From: Solirubrobacteraceae bacterium
Lineage (GTDB): Bacteria; Actinomycetota; Thermoleophilia; Solirubrobacterales; Solirubrobacteraceae
NCBI GenBank assembly: GCA_030038955.1
Contig: JASHQV010000442.1
Span: 1 to 16,934 of the forward strand
Length of the DNA stretch: 16,934 bases
Reading direction: 5' to 3'
Each line of letters begins with the position of its first letter. Within the stretch, counting starts at the first letter, position 1. Position numbers and translations under genes: made by a program. Positions 7,093 through 13,646 of the stretch are shown here, piece by piece. The notes under the pieces are model-generated. The model was not told the DNA's origin and made no database searches. It saw nothing but the letters and a program-made list of their open reading frames with translations.

Positions 7093-7508
7093 GACGCCTC
7101 CCCAATCGCCGAGCCCTCGCACGGGACCGATAGGAACCCGACGACGATGTCTCGGCAGTGCTCGACGATCTCCTCCGCCGACAGTCCTTGCGCGGTCGCC
7201 TCGGCGAGCATCGTCCGTAGGCGACCCACCCAGCCCTCCTCCCAGCCAGGACTCGGCGGGCCGCTGGTCGCGTCGCGCTCGACCACCGCGCCAGCCTTGC
7301 GACCGATCCGCAACAAGCCCTCCTGTCGCAGCAGGTCGTAAGCCTTGTTGACCACGTGAAAGTTGATCCCCAAATCGACGGCCAGCTGACGGGTGGCAGG
7401 TAGCCCAGAGCCGACCGGCGCTTCACTCGTAGCGATCGTCTCGATGATCCGGCCGCGGATCTGCTGATAGATCGGTACAGGTCCGTCGGGTTCGATAGTG
7501 AACAGCAT
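7089..7508 (-). CDS. GntR-family regulator, YtrA-like
   Basis: A 139-residue GntR-type winged-helix regulator of the short YtrA subfamily. Residues 1-75 hold the HTH: PVPIYQQIRGRIIETIA, LPATRQLAVDLGINFHVVNK, then AYDLLRQEGLLRIGRKAG. The short C-terminal tail (about 60 residues, two helices) lacks the FCD or UTRA ligand domain of larger GntR proteins, as in YtrA members. Such regulators usually sit in front of a transporter or membrane-protein gene they control; here that partner is truncated to 54 residues, so the regulon may be orphaned. It is divergent from the SQR-type gene across 149 bases and could also influence it, though I see no operator to prove that. Confidence 0.85.
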   Translation of the reverse strand: MLFTIEPDGPVPIYQQIRGRIIETIATSEAPVGSGLPATRQLAVDLGINFHVVNKAYDLLRQEGLLRIGRKAGAVVERDATSGPPSPGWEEGWVGRLRTMLAEATAQGLSAEEIVEHCRDIVVGFLSVPCEGSAIGEAS

Positions 7509-7657
7509 GCACGGGGCTTTCCTGCAGCCACCCTATGCGGAACCTTGGTTCGCTGAGGTCACAGGCGTTAACGCGACCATGTCGCGCTGGTGGTCCGTGC
7601 TGTGGTTGCGGGTTCGCACGGATGGCCCGGGATGCGGTGGCAACGACGATCAGTGTC

Positions 7658-8920
7658 GTGAGCAAGCGCATCGTGATTTTGGGTGGCGGCACCGGCGGCA
7701 CGTTGGCCGCGAACCGGCTGCACGCCCGCTTCGGCGACTCGGCCGAGGTCGTCGTGGTCGATCGTGATGATCGTCATGTGTATCAGCCGGGGCTTCTGTT
7801 CGTCCCGTTCGGCATCGAGCGACCCGAGGGCATCGTGCGATCTCGTCGCGGTCAGCTCCACCGCGGAATCGAGTTCCGCGTAGCGGAGGTGGATCGCGTC
7901 GAGACGGCTGACAACCAGGTTCACCTTACGGGCGGCAGGACACTCGAGTACGACGTGCTGGTGATCGCCAGTGGCGCGTCGCTGCTGTCGGAGGAGACCG
8001 AGGGTCTTACCGGCTCCGGCTGGGGCGAGACCGTGTTTACGTTCTACACGTTGGAGGGCGCGACCGCTCTGCGCGAGGCGCTCGCGCGGTTCTCCGGTGG
8101 CCGCCTAGTCGTGAACATGATCGATATGCCGATCAAGTGTCCGGTCGCCCCGCTGGAGTTCTGCTTCCTCGCGGACTGGCATTTCCGTGAGCGCGGGGTC
8201 CGCGACAGGGTGCAGATCACCTATGTGACGCCGCTTGACGGCGCGTTCACGAAGGCGATCTGCAACCGTGAGCTGTCGGGCCTGCTCGACGACAAGCGTG
8301 TTGAGGTTGTCACCGAGTTCAACACCGGACAGGTGGACGGCGCGGCCGGCAGGCTAGTCAGCTACGACGAGCGCGAGGTGCCCTTCGACCTGCTCGTCTC
8401 GGTGCCACTGCACGGCGGAGCGCAGTTCATCTCGCGCTCGCCGGGGCTTGGGGACGAGCTGAACTTCGTCGACACGGACATCCATACGCTCCAGTCGAAG
8501 GCGGCCCCGAACGTGTTCGCGATCGGTGACGCGACGAATTTGCCGAATTCGAAGGCCGGCTCGACGACCCACTTCGAGGGTGAGACACTGGTCACGAACA
8601 TCACGCACTTCCTGAGCGGCGAAGAGCTTGTCGGCAGCTACGACGGCCACGTGAACTGCTTCATCGAGTCGGGCTTTCACAAGGCATTGCTGATCGACTT
8701 CAACTACGAGCTGGAGCCGGTGCCAGGCCGCTTCCCGGAGCCGCACATCGGACCGCTGCCGCTGCTCAGAGAGTCACGCTTGAATCACCTCGGCAAGCTC
8801 GCCTTCCAGCCGATCTACTGGCACGTGCTGCTGCCCGGCCACGACATCCCGGGCGTCGGCGCCCGGATGTCCACGAAGGGCAAGCAGCTCCAAGCGATTA
8901 CCCAAGGGGGGACGAGATGA
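7658..8920 (+). CDS. SQR-type FAD-dependent oxidoreductase (sulfide:quinone oxidoreductase family)
   Basis: A 420-residue flavoprotein of the two-dinucleotide-binding-domain family. The N-terminus (RIVILGGGTGGTLAANRL) binds the FAD ADP moiety, VVVDRDDRHVYQPGLLFVPF is the usual SQR continuation, and NVFAIGDATNLPNSKAG is the second FAD motif with the N-S-K-A-G ending common in SQRs. There are four cysteines: C161 in the conserved IKCPVAPLEF segment, C169, C202 and C334. C161 and C334 are candidates for the redox pair that takes up sulfide; this pairing is inference. Expected role: sulfide oxidation to polysulfide at the membrane face with electrons to quinone. GTG 7658 fits the family N-terminus; ATG 7622 is an alternative. 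It overlaps the dsrC-like gene by ATGA. Confidence 0.85.
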   Translation: MSKRIVILGGGTGGTLAANRLHARFGDSAEVVVVDRDDRHVYQPGLLFVPFGIERPEGIVRSRRGQLHRGIEFRVAEVDRVETADNQVHLTGGRTLEYDVLVIASGASLLSEETEGLTGSGWGETVFTFYTLEGATALREALARFSGGRLVVNMIDMPIKCPVAPLEFCFLADWHFRERGVRDRVQITYVTPLDGAFTKAICNRELSGLLDDKRVEVVTEFNTGQVDGAAGRLVSYDEREVPFDLLVSVPLHGGAQFISRSPGLGDELNFVDTDIHTLQSKAAPNVFAIGDATNLPNSKAGSTTHFEGETLVTNITHFLSGEELVGSYDGHVNCFIESGFHKALLIDFNYELEPVPGRFPEPHIGPLPLLRESRLNHLGKLAFQPIYWHVLLPGHDIPGVGARMSTKGKQLQAITQGGTR

Positions 8921-9234
8921 GCACGCTCACCTACGCCGGGACGCCCGTCGACGTCGACGCCGAGGGCTTCCTTCAGAAGCCGGAGCAATGGACTGAGGAG
9001 ATGGCGGACGAGATCGCCGCCGCCAGCGGCATCCAGGAGCTGACCGACCGTCACTGGCAGGTCATCAAGTTCATGCGCAACAGCTACCTGGAGACCGGCA
9101 CGGCGCCGTCGATCCGCACGCTGGGGAAGGTTTCCGGGGTGCCGATCAAGGAGCTGTACCAGTTGTTCCCAAAGGGGCCGGCGAAGCTCGCGGCCAGGAT
9201 CGCTGGGATACCCAAGCCACGCGGATGCATTTGA
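8917..9234 (+). CDS. DsrC/TusE-family sulfur carrier, single-cysteine form
   Basis: A 105-residue DsrC/TusE-type protein. The fold's N-terminal part (VDVDAEGFLQKPEQWTEEMA), the helix TDRHWQVIKFMRNSYLETG and the sequence ELYQLFPKGPAKLAARIAG are typical. The flexible C-terminal arm ends PKPRGCI, so the penultimate persulfide-carrying cysteine (C104) is kept. The second cysteine of true DsrC, eleven residues upstream, is alanine here (A93), as in TusE-like carriers. That points to sulfur transfer without the DsrC trisulfide cycle; no dsrAB is nearby. Start ATG 8917 overlaps the SQR stop, implying coupled translation. It is probably a sulfane-sulfur acceptor or donor for SQR and the DsrE2-like protein that follows. 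Confidence 0.9.
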   Translation: MSTLTYAGTPVDVDAEGFLQKPEQWTEEMADEIAAASGIQELTDRHWQVIKFMRNSYLETGTAPSIRTLGKVSGVPIKELYQLFPKGPAKLAARIAGIPKPRGCI

Positions 9235-9247
9235 AAACGAGGATGAC

Positions 9248-9754
9248 ATGACGGAAACACTGGATCACCAGGAGGCGCAGGCGACGACGCCCGAGCCGAT
9301 CGAGAAGGTCTCGATCATCGTTTCCAAGGGCTCGCTGGAGGGGATCTATCCCGCCCTGATCATGGCGAACGGCGCCCGGATGGAGGGCATCGACGCGAAC
9401 CTGTTCTTCACGTTCTTCGGCCTCGATGCGATCAGCAAGGCCAAGCACGAGCATGTCAAGGTCGCGACCGTCGGCAACCCCGGTCTGCACCTGGCGACCT
9501 GGGCCGGTGGCGTGCCGGGCATCTCCGCGCTCGTGACGCACAGGCTCGCGGCCGAGATGGAGAAGCTTGATATCCCGCCGATCCCTGAGTTCGTCGAGAT
9601 GATCGCCGACTCAGGCGCCGGTCTGTACGCATGCAAGGCGTCGGTTGACCTGTTCGGGTTGAGCAAGGACGACTTCGTCCCGCAGGTGCAGGACGTCATC
9701 ACCGTGGGCGAGTTCTACGGGCTCGCCGCCGGCGGGCAAATCATCTTCACGTAG
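9248..9754 (+). CDS. DsrE2-like (DsrE/DsrF/DrsH-like) protein
   Basis: A 168-residue protein of the DsrE2/peroxiredoxin-like branch of the DsrE fold. After a variable N-terminus of 18 residues, EKVSIIVSKGSLEGIYPALI is the first strand and helix. A hydrophobic segment (IDANLFFTFFGLDAI) and GNPGLHLATWAGGVPGISAL follow. The single cysteine, C129 in GLYACKASVDLFGL, is the conserved persulfide site of this group. DsrE2 proteins move sulfane sulfur with TusA and rhodaneses in sulfur oxidisers; neither partner is visible here. ATG 9248 lies 13 bases after the dsrC-like stop, behind GAGGATG. It belongs to the same transcription unit as SQR and the DsrC-like gene. Confidence 0.88.
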   Translation: MTETLDHQEAQATTPEPIEKVSIIVSKGSLEGIYPALIMANGARMEGIDANLFFTFFGLDAISKAKHEHVKVATVGNPGLHLATWAGGVPGISALVTHRLAAEMEKLDIPPIPEFVEMIADSGAGLYACKASVDLFGLSKDDFVPQVQDVITVGEFYGLAAGGQIIFT

Positions 9755-9799
9755 AAAACCTCACAAGCCGCGTAAGTTCACGAAGCAGGCACCAACTGC

Positions 9800-9816
9800 A
9801 CCACTATGTGGTTGTG
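9800..9816. promoter_or_regulatory. inverted repeat upstream of arsR, candidate ArsR operator (site A)
   Basis: ACCAC-TAT-GTGGT is a perfect 5-bp inverted repeat with a 3-base spacer, followed directly by TGTG. It ends six bases before the GTG 9822 start. The same plan (ACyAC-N3-GTrGT-TGTG) recurs before the thioredoxin gene, which suggests that one dimeric regulator reads both; arsR autoregulation is the obvious inference. Confidence 0.6.
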
Positions 9817-9821
9817 CTAGC

Positions 9822-10175
9822 GTGATCAGCGTGGAAGTGTCGACTCCCCATCCGCTGCCCGAGCCGCTGGTTGAGCTCGTCGCTCAGCGATTCCGCGTGC
9901 TTGGAGAGCCGATGCGGATCAGGCTGCTCGACCGCCTGCGTGAGGGGGAGGCGACGGTTGGTGAGTTGCAGGAGGCATTGGGCGCCTCGCAGCAGAACGT
10001 CTCCAAGCACCTCGGCATCCTGCACTCGGCCGGGATGGTCAGCCGCAACAAGCGTGGCACGTCGGTCGTCTATGCGATCGATGACCCGAGCGTGTTCGAG
10101 CTCTGCGACCAGGTCTGCGGCGGTGTGAGACGCCGCGTGGCCGACCTCGAAGCGATCCTTCGCCCGGTCGCGTAG
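9822..10175 (+). CDS. ArsR-family regulator with C-x3-C pair, putative persulfide/redox sensor
   Basis: A 117-residue ArsR/SmtB-type winged-helix repressor. The HTH is clear: FRVLGEPMRIRLLDRLREGE, TVGELQEALGASQQNVSKHL, then a wing (SRNKRGTSVVYAI). The metal box ELCVCDL is absent: the recognition-helix region has no cysteine. The only cysteines are C95 and C99 in FELCDQVCGG of the C-terminal dimer helix. A thiol pair in an ArsR protein beside SQR recalls SqrR/BigR, sulfide-responsive repressors, although their cysteines are spaced differently. Sensing of persulfide or oxidant is therefore inference. GTG 9822 is used; GTG 9831 and 9837 are alternatives that would leave more room to the operator. 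Two matching operators flank the gene. Confidence 0.88.
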   Translation: MISVEVSTPHPLPEPLVELVAQRFRVLGEPMRIRLLDRLREGEATVGELQEALGASQQNVSKHLGILHSAGMVSRNKRGTSVVYAIDDPSVFELCDQVCGGVRRRVADLEAILRPVA

Positions 10176-10211
10176 CCGGATCCTCGGCACCGCTCGCACG
10201 GAGTCCATCGC

Positions 10212-10240
10212 TTGGCGAATCATCCGCGGAATGCTAGGAT
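10212..10240 (+). promoter_or_regulatory. sigma-70-like promoter of trx operon
   Basis: TTGGCG, a 17-base spacer, then TAGGAT at 10235-10240. The transcription start would fall near 10247, inside the inverted repeat at 10246-10266, so a bound repressor would block the polymerase directly. Confidence 0.5.
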
Positions 10241-10245
10241 CTTTC

Positions 10246-10266
10246 ACTACTGTGTAGTTGTGTAGT
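10246..10266. promoter_or_regulatory. inverted and tandem repeat before trx, candidate ArsR operator (site B)
   Basis: ACTAC-TGT-GTAGT is a perfect 5-bp inverted repeat with a 3-base spacer. The 8-mer TGTGTAGT then occurs twice in tandem (10251-10258 and 10259-10266), so ACTAC can pair with either GTAGT. It shares the ACyAC-N3-GTrGT-TGTG plan with site A before arsR. The extra tandem copy could bind a second dimer or give a graded response. Confidence 0.62.
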
Positions 10267-10299
10267 TTAGAAAGCACCTATCACAAAGGACCGCGGACC

Positions 10300-10653
10300 A
10301 TGGATATCCAAGTGCAGCACCTCACCGACAGCACCTTCCCCGGAGTTGTCGCCGACGGCTTGGCCGTAGTCGACTTCTGGGCGGGCTGGTGTGCCCCATG
10401 CCGGGCGATGGTCCCGCAGTTCGAGCGCGCGGCCGCTCAGCGCCCGCGGTACCACTTTGCCAAGGTGGATGTCGACGCCGAGCCGGCGCTTGCCGCGCGG
10501 TACGGCATCAGCTCGATCCCGACCCTGATCGTCTTCCGCGACGGCGAGCCGATCGCCAGCCAGTCCGGCGTGCTCGGGGCAGAGCAGCTGGTCAAGGCTC
10601 TTGACCAGCTGGTCGCCGTCGACGTCGAGCCCAACAGGCGAGCGACGGCGTGA
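10300..10653 (+). CDS. thioredoxin
   Basis: A 117-residue thioredoxin. The active site is W-C-A-P-C (C31, C34) in VVDFWAGWCAPCRAMVPQFE; alanine replaces the usual glycine, which shifts redox potential slightly in other thioredoxins. The cis-proline loop is GISSIPTLIVFRDGEP. There is no signal peptide, so it is cytosolic. ATG 10300 has AAAGGA nine bases upstream. Given its place behind the ArsR-type operator, it probably reduces protein persulfides and polysulfides or recycles the OsmC protein. The MMPL gene follows after 70 bases. Family identification is certain; the specific partner is inference. Confidence 0.95.
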   Translation: MDIQVQHLTDSTFPGVVADGLAVVDFWAGWCAPCRAMVPQFERAAAQRPRYHFAKVDVDAEPALAARYGISSIPTLIVFRDGEPIASQSGVLGAEQLVKALDQLVAVDVEPNRRATA

Positions 10654-10723
10654 TCGCCCGTGATCGAGGCTGGTCGCTCGAACCCGTCCCGTTCGCGGTT
10701 GGGGCGAGGACGGTGGGCGTCCG

Positions 10724-12889
10724 ATGACGACCACCTCTCGCCGTCTGGGCGCGGCGGCCAAGCCCGTCGAGCCCTATCCGCATGCGGTCAGCGTCGGTCC
10801 GGTCGGGCGCCTCGGCCGCTTCACCGCCATCCATTTCCGGGCGGTCCTGGTCGGCTGGCTGGTCATCGCGGTCGGGCTTGGCGTGTTCGCGCCGAAGGTC
10901 GAGACGGCGCTCTCAGGCGCGGGCTGGGAGGCGACCGGCTCGCAGTCGGTAAGGGCTCGCAACCTGATCGACGAGGATTTCCAGGGGCTCTCGAGCTACG
11001 GACTGATGGTCGTCGTCCACTCGGCTACCCAGACCTCGGGCTCGCCTGCGTTCGCGCGGGCGGTGTCCCGGGTCGAGTCCGTGTTGCGAGGCAGCGATGC
11101 GGTCAGGTCGGTCGTGCCGCCGTCACCTGGGATCTCGATCTCGAAGGACGGCCACACCGCGATCGTCCAGGCTGGCGCCGCCAAGGGCTCCAACGAGATG
11201 GTCAACGCCGCCGCCGATCTCGAGGGCAGGCTGGCCGTGATCTCCGCGCACGGCGTGCAGGTCAACCTGACCGGCGACGCGGGCATGTGGTCGGACTTCA
11301 ACAAGGCCAACCGGACGGCGATGATGAAGTCGGAGGTGATCTCTTGGCCGATCACGCTCGGGATCCTGCTGATCGCGTTCGGCTCGCTGGTGGCGGCCGG
11401 ACTGCCGCTGATGCTGACGATGGTCGGGCTGCTATCGGCCGCCGGGTTGCTGGAGCTCGGCACGCATGTCACGCCGATCTCGATCTGGGCGATGAACTTC
11501 GCGCTGATGTTCGCGCTGGCGCTGGGGATCGACTACGCGCTGTTCATCGTGCACCGCTTCCGCGGCGCCCTGTTCGGCCATCGCATGAGCGCGGTCGACG
11601 CGACCGCCGTCACGATGGACACGGCCGGCAAGGCGGTCGCCTTCTCCGGGCTGACGGTCCTGATCTCGCTGAGCGCCGTGATGCTCGTGCCGTCGCCCGC
11701 GTTCCGGTCGATGAGCCTCGGGATCATGCTCGCGGTGATCTTCGTGCTGGCGGCGACGCTGACGCTGCTCCCCGCCGTGCTCGGCCGCATCGGCTCGCGC
11801 GTAGACAGGCTCTCGCTGCCATGGGCGCACAGCGGCGAGCACCGCTCGGCGCGTTTCGAGCGTTGGGGGGAGCGGCTCTGGCGCCAACCGATCCGCCACG
11901 GCCTCCCGGCGCTGCTGATCCTGGCCGGACTTGCGATCCCGGTGCTGTCGCTGAAGACCGCGATGCCCTCGATCAAGGTCGTGCCGACCAGCGACTCCTC
12001 CTACATCGGCTACCAGCAGGTGCAGGCCGCGTTCGGACCCGGGGCGACCGGGCCGCTGCAGATCGTGGTGCCGGCGGCCGAGCGGGCCGCCGGCAATCAC
12101 ATCGCCGAGTCGGATCCAGGGATCGCGCAGGTGCTGCCGACTCAGGAAGGCGATGGGTACGCGCTGATCACCGCGATCCCGAGGCAGGACCCGTCCAATC
12201 CGGCCGTCGGTCACACGATCGACCGGCTGCGCGCCAAGTTGCCGCGCGGCTCGCTGATCGGCGGCGCCGTGGCCGAGAACCACGACCTGCAGGCGGCCTT
12301 GAAGGCCAAGACCTGGCTGGTGATCGGAGTCGTCATGGGCCTCGGGTTCCTGCTGCTGCTGATCGCTTTGCAGGCGCCACTGCTGGCGGCGGCCGGCGTC
12401 CTCACCAACCTGCTCGCGACCGGCGCGGCGTTCGGCGTGTCGAAGTGGATCTTCCAGGACGGCGAGCTGCACTCGCTGCTCGGGTTCCAACCGCAAGGGT
12501 TCCTCGACGCCTGGGGGCCGGTGTTCTTCTTCGCGATGATCTTCGCGATCTCGATGGACTACACGGTGTTCCTGTTGTCCGCCGCCAAGGAGCACTGGGA
12601 CCACACGCACGATGCTCGCGCGGCGATGGTCGGTGGGCTCGCACACTCCGGGCGGGTGATCTTCGCCGCCGGCGGCGTGATGGTCGCGGTGTTCTTCACG
12701 TTCGCGCTCTCCGGTCCGCTGCCGCCGAAGGAGATGGGCACGATCCTCGGCGTCGCGGTGCTGCTCGACGCCGCGCTGATCCGGCTCCTGCTGCTGCCGG
12801 TGCTGCTGCGGCTGATGGGCCGCCATGCGTGGTATCTGCCCGGGTGGGCACGGCGGATCCTGCCGAACGTGACCTTCGGTCACGCATGA
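10724..12889 (+). CDS. MMPL-family RND transporter
   Basis: A 721-residue membrane protein with two MMPL halves. Each half has one N-terminal helix (AVLVGWLVIAVGLGVFAP near residue 40; GLPALLILAGLAIPVLSL near 400), a soluble domain, then five helices. Both proton-relay Asp-Tyr pairs are present, D270-Y271 in ALGIDYALFIVHRFR and D612-Y613 in ISMDYTVFLLSAAKEHW, matching the arrangement in MmpL3-like pumps. It should therefore be an active proton-driven exporter. Substrates in the family are mostly lipids or small hydrophobic molecules; the link to sulfur metabolism comes only from context. ATG 10724 has a distant GAGGA. The stop overlaps the next gene's first ATG (ATGA). A 990-residue frame across this gene is a shadow. 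Confidence 0.92.
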   Translation: MTTTSRRLGAAAKPVEPYPHAVSVGPVGRLGRFTAIHFRAVLVGWLVIAVGLGVFAPKVETALSGAGWEATGSQSVRARNLIDEDFQGLSSYGLMVVVHSATQTSGSPAFARAVSRVESVLRGSDAVRSVVPPSPGISISKDGHTAIVQAGAAKGSNEMVNAAADLEGRLAVISAHGVQVNLTGDAGMWSDFNKANRTAMMKSEVISWPITLGILLIAFGSLVAAGLPLMLTMVGLLSAAGLLELGTHVTPISIWAMNFALMFALALGIDYALFIVHRFRGALFGHRMSAVDATAVTMDTAGKAVAFSGLTVLISLSAVMLVPSPAFRSMSLGIMLAVIFVLAATLTLLPAVLGRIGSRVDRLSLPWAHSGEHRSARFERWGERLWRQPIRHGLPALLILAGLAIPVLSLKTAMPSIKVVPTSDSSYIGYQQVQAAFGPGATGPLQIVVPAAERAAGNHIAESDPGIAQVLPTQEGDGYALITAIPRQDPSNPAVGHTIDRLRAKLPRGSLIGGAVAENHDLQAALKAKTWLVIGVVMGLGFLLLLIALQAPLLAAAGVLTNLLATGAAFGVSKWIFQDGELHSLLGFQPQGFLDAWGPVFFFAMIFAISMDYTVFLLSAAKEHWDHTHDARAAMVGGLAHSGRVIFAAGGVMVAVFFTFALSGPLPPKEMGTILGVAVLLDAALIRLLLLPVLLRLMGRHAWYLPGWARRILPNVTFGHA

Positions 12890-13632
12890 AGGAGATGGAA
12901 CTCACCATGCCCGTATCAACGCTCGAGCTCTGGCAAACGGAGTGGTGTCCGTCCTCGCATCGAGTCAGACAGCGCTTGACCGAGCTCGGGCTCACGTTCA
13001 CCGCCCACCAGGTCCCGGTGAAGCCGCAGCAGCGACACGAGTTGCTCGCGGCCACCGGTTCTGACTCGATTCCGGTGCTCGTCGCAAACGGCGAGGTCGT
13101 CGTCGGCGAGCAACCGATCCTGTCTTACCTGGACGCGCACTTCAGCGAATCGCAGGATGCCGCCGAGCAGCAGACAAAGGCGGCAGCGGCCGCGCGCAAG
13201 CAACAGGAGTCACTCATGCCGACGACACTAGACAGATATACCCTGACCACCACAACCACGATGACGTTCGCGGACGCTGTGACCCGCGTCCGCGAGGAGC
13301 TCGCGAAGGAGGGCTTCGGGGTGCTCGCCGAGATCGACGTGCAGGCGACGCTCCGTCAGAAGCTCGACATCGAGCGCGAGCCCTACCTGATCCTCGGCGC
13401 CTGCAACCCGCCGCTCGCCCATGCCGCACTCGAAGTCGACCCGGAGGTCGGCGCGCTGCTGCCGTGCAACGTGATCGTGTACCGGCGAGACGAGCAGACC
13501 CATGTAGCCGCGATCGACCCCGAGCGCATGCTCGCGATCGTCGGCAACGACGACCTCAGCCCGACCGCATCGGAAGTCCGGCGACGTCTCGCAAACGTCA
13601 TCGAGCGCCTCGCCGACAGGTCCCGCGAATAG
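12886..13632 (+). CDS. glutaredoxin-like/DUF302 fusion protein
   Basis: A protein of up to 248 residues with two domains. Counting from ATG 12907, residues 1-80 are glutaredoxin/GST-N-like: LELWQTEWCPSSHRVRQRL has a C14-P-S-S17 monothiol-type site, DSIPVLVANGEVVVGEQPIL carries the cis-Pro loop, and YLDAHF ends the domain. A polar, alanine/glutamine-rich linker (residues 85-103) follows. Residues 104-241 are a DUF302 domain (TMTFADAVTRVREELAKEGFG, then GACNPPLAHAALEVDPEVGA and LLPCNVIVY). DUF302 is of unknown function. ATG 12886 overlaps the MMPL stop; ATG 12907 is the likelier family start. An internal ATG at 13216 has AGGAG six bases upstream, so a free DUF302 protein may also be made. Confidence 0.82.
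   Translation: MKEMELTMPVSTLELWQTEWCPSSHRVRQRLTELGLTFTAHQVPVKPQQRHELLAATGSDSIPVLVANGEVVVGEQPILSYLDAHFSESQDAAEQQTKAAAAARKQQESLMPTTLDRYTLTTTTTMTFADAVTRVREELAKEGFGVLAEIDVQATLRQKLDIEREPYLILGACNPPLAHAALEVDPEVGALLPCNVIVYRRDEQTHVAAIDPERMLAIVGNDDLSPTASEVRRRLANVIERLADRSRE
13205..13218 (+). promoter_or_regulatory. internal ribosome binding site and ATG at the DUF302 domain
   Basis: AGGAG at 13205-13209 and ATG at 13216, six bases apart, exactly at the start of the DUF302 domain and in the same frame as the glutaredoxin part. It would yield a 138-residue DUF302 protein, the size of stand-alone family members. Confidence 0.5.
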
Positions 13633-13646
13633 CCAGAGGAGCCACG

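Noticed and set aside
6494..7531. A 345-codon reverse-strand ORF covering the GntR gene and the MFS 3' end
   Set aside because: It is arginine-rich out-of-frame text; the GntR and MFS proteins explain the same DNA.
7602..7607. GTGGTT half-site upstream of SQR as a third ArsR operator
   Set aside because: The ACyAC partner half is missing at the right spacing, so it does not match the two good sites.
11432..12883. A 483-codon reverse-strand ORF across the MMPL gene
   Set aside because: It is glutamine/arginine/histidine-rich with no domain-like text and lies wholly inside the MMPL gene; a GC-driven shadow.
10660..12885. A continuous open frame (part of a 990-codon ORF) across the MMPL gene
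   Set aside because: It is arginine/glycine/alanine-rich shadow text out of frame with the clear MMPL protein. It is open only because of high GC and happens to share the frame of the real grx-DUF302 gene at its end.
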